Assembly: GCA_026398435.1 (NCBI GenBank)
Contig: JAPLSW010000046.1
Coordinates: 1 to 48,921, forward strand
Length of the DNA stretch: 48,921 nt
Direction: 5' to 3'
Source of the DNA: Chlamydiota bacterium
Lineage (GTDB): Bacteria > Chlamydiota > Chlamydiia > Chlamydiales > Rhabdochlamydiaceae
A program made the position numbers and the translations under genes. This document shows positions 42,519 to 48,921 of the stretch, in pieces. Every line of letters starts with the position of its first letter. Position 1 is the stretch's first letter. Below the pieces are notes generated by a model, which was not told where the DNA came from, did not search any database, and saw only the letters and a program-made list of their open reading frames with translations.

Positions 42519-43280
42519 TTACTTTTTCAAGGCCTTATCGGAGGCGTAAAGTAAGCTTGCCAGTGAAAGGTTAGTCCGAATATTGGGGTAGGTTTCTTCT
42601 AGTAAGGAGATCAAGTTGTCGGTTTTTTTTCTTAAGGAGTCCTGACCTACAGGGCACTGGCAGGTGATTCTTGCAAAACCGTGTAGTTTTGCAAATTCCC
42701 GGATATCATTTTCTGCCACATAGATCAAGGGTCTGATGATAGTGATCCCAAAATCAATCATGGGAACTTTTGGCAGGTTCGCTGCGAATTCCCCTTTGTG
42801 AAAGAGGTTCATTAGCAGGGTTTGTATGCTGTCGTCTCTATGGTGACCAAACGCAATAGTGGTGGCGCCAACTGCTTTTGCCGCATCAAAAATGAGCTTT
42901 CTTCTTTCTCTAGAGCAGCTGTAGCACTCTAGAGTTTCTCTCTTTTGTTTTGATATGCAGCTAATAAATTCCACATCTAGCTGCTTGCAGATCCCTTTTA
43001 AAAAAGATTCGTTGACGCCGGCTCCGCAAGAGAATTCTCCTCCCACATGAATGGCGTGGATTTTAAGCTCTGGAAAGCCCCTGCCAGAAATTGCTTTTAA
43101 CATGAAAAGCATTGCTAGGCTATCTTTCCCTCCGCTTAGGGCAATGGCAATGGAGGTTGTATTCTCCAGAAGCTTAAAGTCATAGAGGGCCTTGCGGCAC
43201 ATGCTCTCGATTTTTTTTCCGAGCTTGGTCCAGGGAGGGGAGGCAATAGGTAAAGAAATTTGTAATAAGTTTTCTGTCAT
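42519..43280 (-). CDS. TtcA-family tRNA 2-thiolation enzyme
   Basis: This 253-residue ATP-pyrophosphatase has a P-loop SGGKDS (residues 49-54) and conserved cysteines C119-x-x-C122 (ECYSCSRERR) and C207/C209 in ITCQCPVGQDS, arranged as in TtcA, where they bind a 4Fe-4S cluster. TtcA makes 2-thiocytidine at position 32 of some tRNAs. GHHRDDSIQTLLMNLFHKGE is also a TtcA mark. It is shorter than E. coli TtcA at the C-terminus. The related tRNA-Ile lysidine synthase (TilS) lacks these cysteines. It is a single-gene unit 110 nt from the divergent SEC-C gene. Confidence 0.85.
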   Translation of the reverse strand: MTENLLQISLPIASPPWTKLGKKIESMCRKALYDFKLLENTTSIAIALSGGKDSLAMLFMLKAISGRGFPELKIHAIHVGGEFSCGAGVNESFLKGICKQLDVEFISCISKQKRETLECYSCSRERRKLIFDAAKAVGATTIAFGHHRDDSIQTLLMNLFHKGEFAANLPKVPMIDFGITIIRPLIYVAENDIREFAKLHGFARITCQCPVGQDSLRKKTDNLISLLEETYPNIRTNLSLASLLYASDKALKK

Positions 43281-43391
43281 ATAGTGGTATTTTACAGGAA
43301 TTAGACCCTAATTTTCTATAGGGAATTTGAACTAGACCTTATCAGTTTTTTGAGGTACAATTAATTGCGATTATAACAAAAAGAGGGTTAG

Positions 43392-43631
43392 ATGGATAAT
43401 GTAGGACGTAACGATCCCTGTCCGTGTGGTTCCGGGAAAAAATACAAGAAATGCTGCGAGAGTAAAAACTCTCCTCAAAAAACTGAGCCTAAGAAATTAA
43501 CAGCTGATAGGATTTCTTCTGTAATGCAAGGGACAAATAACCTTTCTCAGTCGTTTTTCAAACGCACCGTTCAACCTATTTCTCCTACAGAAACTCAAGC
43601 TAAAGATTTGAAAATAACAAAACAAAGCTAA
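43392..43631 (+). CDS. Small SEC-C motif protein
   Basis: This 79-residue protein begins with a complete SEC-C zinc motif, [17 protein letters not shown] (C-x-C...C-C), as at the end of SecA; the rest is polar and disordered. SEC-C motifs bind zinc and contact SecB or ribosomes. GAGGG stands before the ATG. It lies between the TtcA-like gene and two tRNAs, and is probably a small accessory of secretion or translation, but its role is not known. Confidence 0.8.
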   Translation: MDNVGRNDPCPCGSGKKYKKCCESKNSPQKTEPKKLTADRISSVMQGTNNLSQSFFKRTVQPISPTETQAKDLKITKQS

Positions 43632-43680
43632 AAAATGTTGTCACGAAAGTGAGCATTTGTTATAACGTTCACTTCTTCCC

Positions 43681-43753
43681 GCTGGTGTAGCTCAATTGGT
43701 AGAGCACCCGACTTGTAATCGGACGGTTGAGGGTTCAATTCCTTTCGCCAGCA
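43681..43753 (+). tRNA. tRNA-Thr (TGT)
   Basis: Acceptor stem GCTGGTG/CGCCAGC (one G-T pair), anticodon loop CTTGTAA (anticodon TGT), discriminator A. It lies 9 nt before tRNA-Tyr, so the two are co-transcribed. Confidence 0.96.
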
Positions 43754-43762
43754 AATCTTTGT

Positions 43763-43844
43763 GGGGGTGTCGCATAGTGGCAATTGCGGGGGACTGTAAA
43801 TCCCCTACCTTCGGGTTTCGTGTGTTCGAGTCACACCGCCCCCA
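43763..43844 (+). tRNA. tRNA-Tyr (GTA), site of island insertion
   Basis: A class II tRNA with a long variable arm. Acceptor stem GGGGGTG/CGCCCCC, anticodon loop CTGTAAA (GTA), T-arm GTGTGTTCGAGTCACAC and discriminator A. From position 43790 onwards, that is from the anticodon stem to six bases beyond the tRNA, its sequence is repeated exactly at 45845-45905, which marks it as the attachment site of the adjacent island. Confidence 0.97.
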
Positions 43845-43850
43845 TTTTTC

Positions 43851-44151
43851 ATAGATAAATTCACCTTGAAAATTATTCCTCAAAAAAACAATAAAATCAG
43901 CGTTGAATGTTTGCGATTTTACGCTTTTTATCCTTCCTTAAAAGGGAATGCTTGTTGTGAGACATGCTTAGTTGACCACTATAAGTCCCGTAAGGGGATT
44001 TGGGGGAGCAATCTCCCTTTTTTAACAATTTAAAAGAGGAGCGGCATTTCCTCCCCATTCTAAAGTATGGGGTCTCCATGCCGTCATATAAGATGAATGA
44101 GAATTTTAAGATACATCCTTCTGCCGGCGTTCATCCTTCCGTAATTATGGT
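43851..44151. other. Non-coding part of the AbiE island
   Basis: This 301-bp stretch has no convincing gene. It contains small inverted repeats (for example GGGGGAG with CTCCC near 44003-44018) and the IS200/IS605-type hairpin at 44042-44083, then 68 bp up to the abiEii stop. It may be the decayed right end of an insertion sequence inside the island. Confidence 0.5.
44042..44089 (+). repeat. IS200/IS605-type right-end hairpin, second copy
   Basis: Outer stem CGGCAT/ATGCCG (44042-44047, 44078-44083) and inner stem CCCCAT/ATGGGG (44053-44058, 44067-44072), followed by TCAT. Total length and unpaired TTCCT/TCTCC segments match the hairpin at 87-128, while the outer stem bases differ in compensating pairs. 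This covariation shows that the structure itself is what has been kept. Confidence 0.55.
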
Positions 44152-45021
44152 CTAACGAAGGGTGGCTCTGGTAACAGGCTCCTCTACACTCTCTATAAAC
44201 CAGTTTATTTCTTGAATTACATTTTGAATATCTTTTGAAAGTCCTAGATATATAGCTCTTTCCCCTAAGTTTTTTAGATGTGCTGTCCAGAATTTTTTTA
44301 ATGACTTAAGCTCATGATCTTCAAAGTTAATAAGTTCTAAGATGGTACCGCGATGATGAAATGTGCTTTTTATGGTTTCTGATAAGTTTTTAGAATTGAC
44401 CATATGTGATTCTCGTGTTAATAAAAGTAAATCATGATAGTCTTTCACTCGACTGTTAGTCGATCCCTTAGAAATGACCGTTTCCAGTTTTTCTGCAAAA
44501 ATAGTTTCGAGAGGGTAGACCATCAAGGAAATTTCACTTTCAAACATCGGTTTGTTTTCATATTGGAAAAGATAGAGGTCTCGAAGAATGGGGGTAACAA
44601 TATCTCCTATTCCTACGTCGATTTGGATGCTGCCTTTCATGCGACCAAAATTAGCCTGTAGGCTGATTCGATAACCGGCGTAGTCCATGTGAGGTTGTTC
44701 TAAAAGCTTTATACCAGAAAATTCGAAGAAGAATCCATCTTTTAATTCTATTGAGATAATTTCTTTAATTACAATTTCGATGCTGTTTTTGTTGGCACTT
44801 ATTTTTGTGAGTAAAAAATCGAGATCGCTTGTTTCTCGGCCTAGTTCTATCATATAAGCAAGGAGAAAGCCTCCTTTAAAGATGAACTTTTGTGTGTGTT
44901 CTGAGCGGGATAGTCTTGATAAGAACCGTTCAAGAAGAAGCCTCTTCCAGCATTCGTGAAAGTTAATCTCTTTGTCTTGGGAGATAGTTTGAAGACAGTT
45001 TTTGAGAGTTTGTTCATTCAT
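44152..45021 (-). CDS. abiEii: AbiEii toxin, nucleotidyltransferase
   Basis: This 289-residue toxin belongs to the AbiE abortive-infection system (type IV toxin-antitoxin). The nucleotidyltransferase motif is FKGGFLLAYMIELGRETSDLDFLL (positions 48-71), with Gly50-Gly51 and Asp66/Asp68; a third acidic residue may be D135 in IQIDVG. Downstream FAEKLETV and SRVKDYHDLLLL (190-201) are the other AbiEii signatures. AbiEii stops growth of phage-infected cells; related enzymes add nucleotides to tRNA acceptor ends. Its ATG overlaps the abiEi stop by 4 nt (ATGA), so antitoxin is made first and the toxin by coupled translation. The protein looks complete. Confidence 0.92.
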   Translation of the reverse strand: MNEQTLKNCLQTISQDKEINFHECWKRLLLERFLSRLSRSEHTQKFIFKGGFLLAYMIELGRETSDLDFLLTKISANKNSIEIVIKEIISIELKDGFFFEFSGIKLLEQPHMDYAGYRISLQANFGRMKGSIQIDVGIGDIVTPILRDLYLFQYENKPMFESEISLMVYPLETIFAEKLETVISKGSTNSRVKDYHDLLLLTRESHMVNSKNLSETIKSTFHHRGTILELINFEDHELKSLKKFWTAHLKNLGERAIYLGLSKDIQNVIQEINWFIESVEEPVTRATLR

Positions 45022-45617
45022 GTTGTTGCCGTAAGGAGGTATGGAGCAATGTTAAATCTAAGTTTTTTAGCATAGGACTGCAGTTTTCTAAGTTCAAGTT
45101 TCTCGGCTCCTTTTTTAGCTAAAGCCATTTTTAGTGCTTTAATGGCAGTCTCTTGACTCAGAAGTCTGAAGGAGTCTATAATAGTCCGTTCTCGATCAAA
45201 TATAGCAATGTGAATGCCATTTAAATTGATTTTTGTTTTTCCTAATTCTACGTTGCGGAGCCTTACGATCCTGACTCTGTTATCTTTAGCAATTGAAGTA
45301 CTATTAGAAACTGCAATCCAATGCTCTCGCGGAATTTCATCAGTAAGGTCATAAATGGCTAGTGCAGAAATAAGGCAGGTTATTCCTCCTGGCACGGAAT
45401 TTACAGCTTCGATTAGGTCTTCCCATTGGAAATTTTCAGGGGATCCTTGATAGTCGGCGCTTTGATAAATACCACGACCAAGGCGCTTGATTAGCCCTTT
45501 TTTTATATAGTACGCAAGGTGTTCAGCGAAAACCCCAAGTTTTTTACTTTCTTCTATGGTGAACGAAGGCTTTGTAAGTAATGTCTGAATAGCGCTAAGT
45601 CTAGTCGGTTTTTTCAT
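45018..45617 (-). CDS. abiEi: AbiEi antitoxin and transcriptional repressor
   Basis: This 199-residue protein has an N-terminal winged-helix domain (IQTLLTKPSFTIEESKKLGV...LAYYIKKGLIKRLGRGIYQ, about 9-53) and the C-terminal AbiEi antitoxin domain (SALAIYDLTDEIPREHWIAVS; IAIFDRERTIIDSFRLL). In known AbiE systems the N-domain binds inverted repeats in its own promoter and the C-domain is needed for neutralisation without stable contact with the toxin. A strong AAGGAG precedes the ATG, and a large palindrome covers the promoter. It overlaps abiEii by 4 nt. Confidence 0.92.
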   Translation of the reverse strand: MKKPTRLSAIQTLLTKPSFTIEESKKLGVFAEHLAYYIKKGLIKRLGRGIYQSADYQGSPENFQWEDLIEAVNSVPGGITCLISALAIYDLTDEIPREHWIAVSNSTSIAKDNRVRIVRLRNVELGKTKINLNGIHIAIFDRERTIIDSFRLLSQETAIKALKMALAKKGAEKLELRKLQSYAKKLRFNIAPYLLTATT

Positions 45618-45635
45618 AAATGATCTCCTTTATTA

Positions 45636-45664
45636 TTTTTAGCACCAACACTCAATAATGTCAA
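45636..45664 (-). promoter_or_regulatory. Promoter of abiEi-abiEii
   Basis: On the minus strand a perfect -35 TTGACA (45664-45659), a 17-nt spacer and a weaker -10 TAAAAA (45641-45636). The -35 falls in the centre of the palindrome and the spacer is one arm, so a protein bound there would block polymerase. Confidence 0.65.
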
Positions 45665-45698
45665 TTGAGTGTTGGTGCTAAATCGATGTTCGTGCTAA
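45638..45698. promoter_or_regulatory. Probable AbiEi operator: 19-bp-arm palindrome plus extra half-site
   Basis: Perfect inverted repeat with 19-bp arms, 45638-45656 (TTTAGCACCAACACTCAAT) and 45664-45682, around a 7-nt centre. A third partial copy, TGTTCGTGCTAA at 45687-45698, differs by one base from TGTTGGTGCTAA at 45670-45681. Negative autoregulation by AbiEi through such repeats is known from other AbiE systems; here it is inferred from position over the promoter. Confidence 0.75.
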
Positions 45699-45720
45699 CA
45701 TGAAACAAAAATTACGCAAA

Positions 45721-45755
45721 TTTTACGCACTCGGCCAGCTACGGCTGGTGTAAAA
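45721..45755. repeat. Imperfect hairpin upstream of the abiE operator
   Basis: TTTTAC...CCAGC-TACG-GCTGG...GTAAAA forms a two-part stem with unpaired bases on one side. It could be a terminator or a decayed repeat inside the island; no gene reads into it. Confidence 0.35.
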
Positions 45756-46185
45756 GAGACTAAAGTGGCATAATGGATGCATCATTAACTCGTTGATTCT
45801 ATTGAGGCTGTCTAATGTGGTCTATTCTGGTTGAGAATTATGAAGGGACTGTAAATCCCCTACCTTCGGGTTTCGTGTGTTCGAGTCACACCGCCCCCAT
45901 TTTTCTCAGAAAAAATCCGCTTTAAATTCTTACTAAATTATCTTCCGTAATAGTTCCTCCTTAAACTGTAAATAGTGCACTACTGGCACGCTTTAGAGTT
46001 GTAGTGTTAGCTTGCAAAAAATTGTTTGCGTGGCCATATCACAATCTCTTGAAAACATGTCTATTGAATAAGACTCTCTATCTTAAAAAAACCATTTGAA
46101 AAACCATTGCAATAATATTTTTACATAGCATACGCTACGTAGCTTAAATTTAGTATTTTTGACCCCAAACATTGGAGAGTAAATT
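45756..46185. other. Intergenic region with island right boundary
   Basis: No gene is seen. It holds the orphan tRNA-Tyr fragment (45845-45905), then AT-rich sequence leading into the glucanase gene. A convincing promoter is not obvious; a palindromic GCATACGCTACGTAGC-like stretch lies at about 46129-46144, and GGAGAG before ATG 46186 is the ribosome-binding site. Confidence 0.5.
45845..45905 (+). pseudogene. Orphan tRNA-Tyr 3' fragment (right attachment site)
   Basis: Identical over 61 bp to 43790-43850, from the anticodon stem of tRNA-Tyr through its end and TTTTTC. The preceding bases do not match a tRNA, so it cannot fold as one. It is the displaced att copy at the far end of the AbiE island. 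Confidence 0.92.
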
Positions 46186-48309
46186 ATGGTTTTTTGGAAA
46201 TCTAGTCTGATAAGAAATTGGGCTGCAGTTTTTCTTCTTCTGCCTTTTGCAGAAGGAATTTCTTTAGATCCTGCGCCTATGCAGAATTACTGTCCGATGG
46301 TAATTGTCAATTCCACAGGACAGCCTGCGAGTAAGGTGTATTTTGTAGTGCATGGGAATGATCTAAATGGGATTCCTTGCTTTATAGTGCCGGATAAAAC
46401 CACAGGTATATGTTCCTTTCAATATCCATCTCCGACCGGATCTCCCAGCTCTATTGATGTGAGCGTCACTTTATCTGAGCTGCCGGTTGCAACGAATACC
46501 ACTTATTCATCAGATGCCTATCTGATTTATGTTCCTGCTAATAGTGCATCCAGGGGATATTTTTCTATTAACAATCCTATGTATCTAGCAACAGCGCTCA
46601 ATCCTGCCTTAGGAGTAATCGGTGTTACAGATGCTTCTGTGACTACTTATTCAGACCCTAATTTTTATACTGTTTATCAAGATTTTGAGTTTGGTCTTGT
46701 CAATACGAATAAAAATCAAGATTCAAGCTTGGGACTATATTGCAACCTTTCTTGGGTGGATTATTTCTGCCTTCCGATGCAGCTATATACTTATAGCTAT
46801 AGTACATCGGGAAGTACCCCTATTGTTCTTGATCCGATAGCCCTTCCTGCAGGAACTATTGCTTCTATGAGTCGAGCTACATTACTTACTAATGTTCAAG
46901 GCAAGCTTACAGGTACCGGTATTCCTACTTCATGGGAACATCTATCAGTCCCTTTTTATAGTAATCCCTATACTGATACGACCCCTGCCACAACTGTTCG
47001 AATACTTGCTGCAAAAAATAGTATCGCTTTAGGAACGAGCTCTAATAGGTTTACAGGAGGTGCGGTGTCACTTACGTGGTTTGATCCTACTTATGCAACA
47101 AGTAACAGCACCGGTCCTTCTACTGGAAAAAGTTTTATGAAGGAGGTATATGACTATTATAAAACGCATACTTTTTATACTCGGATCGTTCCAGCAGATG
47201 TTAGCGGGGTAACAGTATATTCGATTACATCCGATCTTACTACGGATTTAACGTTGAAGTTTACCGGTGTTGATTCATCAGGGGCATCTATCGGTCCAAA
47301 CTATACCCTTCTTTTAGGAAATTCTCCTTACAATAATGGAGGGCTTACTACAGAAAAGTTATTCAGCGGAAGTGGTCCCGACTGGCTTTTTACTTATACG
47401 GGTCAGGGAACTGATAGCATCGCTTATCCCAATGAACTTGCTAAAGTTGTAAGCGCCTTATTTTCTATAGGATATTGGCCTTATCCATCAGCTACAGGTT
47501 ATACCACTACAGGAATTTGCGATGTTCAACTCTCCCCGAATCCCAGCTGCCTTCCATCAGGTCCTACCTGTCCGTTTCTAACAGCAAACTGTGGGTTCTG
47601 GTATTTATTGTATTTCCAAAACCCTAACAACTTTGCCTCTGGCCTTTGGTACAACTTGTATGATTATGCGATGCATCAATATATGATTAGCTCTTCAACC
47701 AATAGTCCTTCCTGCACAAATGGTTGCGTTCCAACCAATCCTTCACTTGGTCTTGGGTATGCCTATGATTATGATGACTTATTAAATATGAGCGGTCTGA
47801 TTGGGGGAATTGCAACACAAGATTTGTATGGCAATCCTTCAGAATCTGTTAATGCTGTACAGCCTTATGCAGCCATTGTTTTAGGGACTGTTGAAACAAG
47901 TACCATCCCTGTTTTGAATGCTAATAGTTATAATTACCAAGTGACAGTAGGTGCCGCTCCCGGTGGAGCTACAGTGACATTTACTTATTATAACGCCGGC
48001 GGCATCAAACAGACAACGGTTGCTTCAACAACAGCAACCACTTCTCTTGGGCAGGTATATGTAACTCCCTCGCAGCCTTTTGAAGTGGAGTTTTCTTTTG
48101 AATCAAGCGATGTGAATTATCCTTATAATTACCACTCTACTTTTTCTATGGACTTGCAGCACCAAATTGCTGTGCCGACAGGAACCGTTTTTACAGGATC
48201 TGATCTTTCCTATCAAACAGGTATTGTATTTAGCATAACGGGTGGAACGACTGCCAATCCTCAATTTACCCTCAATTTTAATAGTCAACCTCCGGCTTGG
48301 CCTGGTTGA
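46186..48309 (+). CDS. Secreted GH64-type beta-1,3-glucanase
   Basis: This 707-residue protein has a signal peptide (hydrophobic core WAAVFLLLPFAEG). The layout matches GH64 laminaripentaose-producing beta-1,3-glucanases: an N-terminal beta-domain (MVIVNSTGQPASKVYFVVHG), YFSINNPMYLAT, SDPNFYTVYQDFEF and NLSWVDYFCLP, then the thaumatin-like half ending in GYAYDYDDLLNMSG. The probable catalytic acids are E168 (in DFEFG) and D192 (in WVDYF), corresponding to the paired Glu/Asp of the Streptomyces enzyme; an insert of about eight residues separates them here. About 100 extra C-terminal residues form a beta-sandwich-like tail. It could degrade beta-1,3-glucan of hosts or their food. A perfect hairpin follows the gene. 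Confidence 0.7.
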   Translation: MVFWKSSLIRNWAAVFLLLPFAEGISLDPAPMQNYCPMVIVNSTGQPASKVYFVVHGNDLNGIPCFIVPDKTTGICSFQYPSPTGSPSSIDVSVTLSELPVATNTTYSSDAYLIYVPANSASRGYFSINNPMYLATALNPALGVIGVTDASVTTYSDPNFYTVYQDFEFGLVNTNKNQDSSLGLYCNLSWVDYFCLPMQLYTYSYSTSGSTPIVLDPIALPAGTIASMSRATLLTNVQGKLTGTGIPTSWEHLSVPFYSNPYTDTTPATTVRILAAKNSIALGTSSNRFTGGAVSLTWFDPTYATSNSTGPSTGKSFMKEVYDYYKTHTFYTRIVPADVSGVTVYSITSDLTTDLTLKFTGVDSSGASIGPNYTLLLGNSPYNNGGLTTEKLFSGSGPDWLFTYTGQGTDSIAYPNELAKVVSALFSIGYWPYPSATGYTTTGICDVQLSPNPSCLPSGPTCPFLTANCGFWYLLYFQNPNNFASGLWYNLYDYAMHQYMISSSTNSPSCTNGCVPTNPSLGLGYAYDYDDLLNMSGLIGGIATQDLYGNPSESVNAVQPYAAIVLGTVETSTIPVLNANSYNYQVTVGAAPGGATVTFTYYNAGGIKQTTVASTTATTSLGQVYVTPSQPFEVEFSFESSDVNYPYNYHSTFSMDLQHQIAVPTGTVFTGSDLSYQTGIVFSITGGTTANPQFTLNFNSQPPAWPG

Positions 48310-48343
48310 TCTGATCTGGTATAGTTGCAAAAGTTTTCATAAA

Positions 48344-48387
48344 TAAGGCCCATTCATTAAAAAATAAATTTTAATGAATGGGCCTTA
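48344..48387 (+). terminator. Perfect hairpin after the glucanase gene
   Basis: Perfect 19-bp arms TAAGGCCCATTCATTAAAA and its complement with a 6-nt loop, 35 nt after the stop codon. No long T-run follows, but the stem itself ends in A/T pairs, so it could act in both directions. Confidence 0.65.
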
Positions 48388-48419
48388 AATGTTAGAGTCC
48401 AATTTTTTGGGGGATAACG

Positions 48420-48921
48420 ATGAAACGCTCTAATTTCGCTTTTTTAACGATTATTAACGCTCTAGCTGTATTTACTCTAGATGCTAGCACGCTCACATGG
48501 ACGGGAGGTGCTGGTAATAACTTAATGAATACTGCTGCAAACTGGAGTCCAGCTCAAACTCCTGCGGATGGTGACTCGTTAATCTTCCCTTCTGGATTGA
48601 CTCCTACCATCACAAATAACCTTTCTATACCCTTTATTCTTGGTGTAGGTAGTTCTCTTAGTATTTTAGATGACTATAAGATTAATGGTGGAACCTTCCA
48701 GGTACCATCAGGAGGATCGACCATTACTTATGGAAGTAATAGCTCCACAGTAAACACTGCATTTTCCTTAGTAGGTACCTCTGTTTTTAATAGCAATTCC
48801 TCTGGCAACACCCTTGGCGGACAAATTACGGGAACAGGCGCCCCTACGCTACTTGGATCGATTATTCTTTCTAATGGTTCCTCTATTGCTCCTAACAACT
48901 ACTCGGGAATTACCTCGGTGG
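48420..48921 (+). CDS. Autotransporter-like surface protein, 5' part (runs off the window)
   Basis: From ATG 48420, after GGGGGAT, the frame stays open to the end of the window (167 residues). A signal peptide (FAFLTIINALAVFTLDAS) is followed by STLTWTGGAGNNLMNTAANW and PADGDSLIFPSG, the pattern of autotransporter passenger beta-helix repeats; later sequence is rich in Ser, Gly, Asn and Thr, with LGGQITGTGAPTLLGS-like strands. The beta-barrel would lie beyond the window. A chlamydial polymorphic membrane protein is possible, but the typical GGAI/FxxN motifs are not seen in this part. Confidence 0.65.
   Translation, partial: MKRSNFAFLTIINALAVFTLDASTLTWTGGAGNNLMNTAANWSPAQTPADGDSLIFPSGLTPTITNNLSIPFILGVGSSLSILDDYKINGGTFQVPSGGSTITYGSNSSTVNTAFSLVGTSVFNSNSSGNTLGGQITGTGAPTLLGSIILSNGSSIAPNNYSGITSV

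Larger units (their letters stand above)
43790..45905. mobile_element. AbiE toxin-antitoxin island in tRNA-Tyr
   Basis: A perfect 61-bp direct repeat (43790-43850 and 45845-45905) brackets a unit of 2055 bp. The left copy is the 3' part of tRNA-Tyr and the right copy an orphan fragment, the usual footprint of site-specific integration into a tRNA 3' end. Cargo is abiEi-abiEii, an IS605-type end hairpin and an operator/promoter. No integrase is encoded, so mobility would need an enzyme from elsewhere, or the island is a deletion remnant of a larger one. Confidence 0.85.

Noticed and set aside
42519..43280. tRNA-Ile lysidine synthase (TilS)
   Set aside because: The P-loop fits both, but the CxxC and CxC cysteines and the overall layout match TtcA instead.
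43897..44079. 60-codon minus-strand frame inside the AbiE island
   Set aside because: It reads through the IS-end hairpin and lacks a start signal and motif; it is not supported as a transposase remnant.

Overview
The window comes from a member of the Chlamydiota, most likely an environmental (amoeba-associated) lineage rather than Chlamydia itself. The evidence is gene content and order. A minus-strand run malQ - T3SS chaperone - copN - cdsV - cdsU - ychF - truB - rbfA - infB - nusA - rpsA follows the order of the same genes in Chlamydia trachomatis. A second, plus-strand run, rpe - efp - accB - accC, is also chlamydial. Extra genes inserted into both runs (AspRS-YbaK, an RlmL-like methyltransferase, yvcK, a HAD hydrolase) and the defence and glucanase genes suit a larger environmental genome. 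The species cannot be named from the sequence alone.

Layout. 1-4.4 kb: a secreted 5'-nucleotidase and three small or exported proteins, one with two adjacent hydrophobic segments like an inclusion-membrane (Inc) protein. 4.6-4.8 kb: a decayed Bro-N/antirepressor-like gene. 4.9-15.5 kb: MalQ, then the type III secretion block (chaperone, gatekeeper CopN, export gate CdsV, autoprotease switch CdsU), then a fused AspRS-YbaK, a 23S rRNA methyltransferase and YchF. 15.5-21.7 kb: an accessory zone where ribF sits in C. trachomatis. It holds twin hairpins, a 684-residue protein built from eighteen 19-residue repeats, an ankyrin-like membrane protein, a duplicated 3' end of truB, a 113-residue protein with its own promoter, and a 489-residue protein with a nucleotidyltransferase-like C-terminus. 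21.7-28.9 kb: the translation/transcription operon rpsA-nusA-infB-rbfA-truB. 29.1-38.4 kb: a plus-strand series with ACT-less aspartokinase, an unrecognised 648-residue protein, Rpe, YvcK, HAD, EF-P, AccB, AccC, Hpt and RfbA, many overlapping by a few bases. 38.4-43.8 kb: YitT, four tRNAs in two pairs, a lipoprotein, SurE, a sodium/solute symporter, a TtcA-like enzyme and a SEC-C protein. 43.79-45.9 kb: an AbiE toxin-antitoxin island bounded by a perfect 61-bp repeat of the tRNA-Tyr 3' end. 46.2-48.9 kb: a secreted GH64-type beta-1,3-glucanase and the start of an autotransporter-like protein.

The most striking pattern is two compact (about 2.1 and 2.3 kb) islands with no integrase. Each is bounded by a direct repeat of the 3' end of a housekeeping gene (tRNA-Tyr; truB), and each carries a nucleotidyltransferase-fold protein plus a smaller partner. 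The first is a recognisable AbiEi/AbiEii system with a 19-bp-arm operator over its promoter. The second carries proteins I do not recognise and may be a novel toxin/effector-partner pair mobilised in a similar way. All functions are read from sequence and family knowledge; no database search was run.
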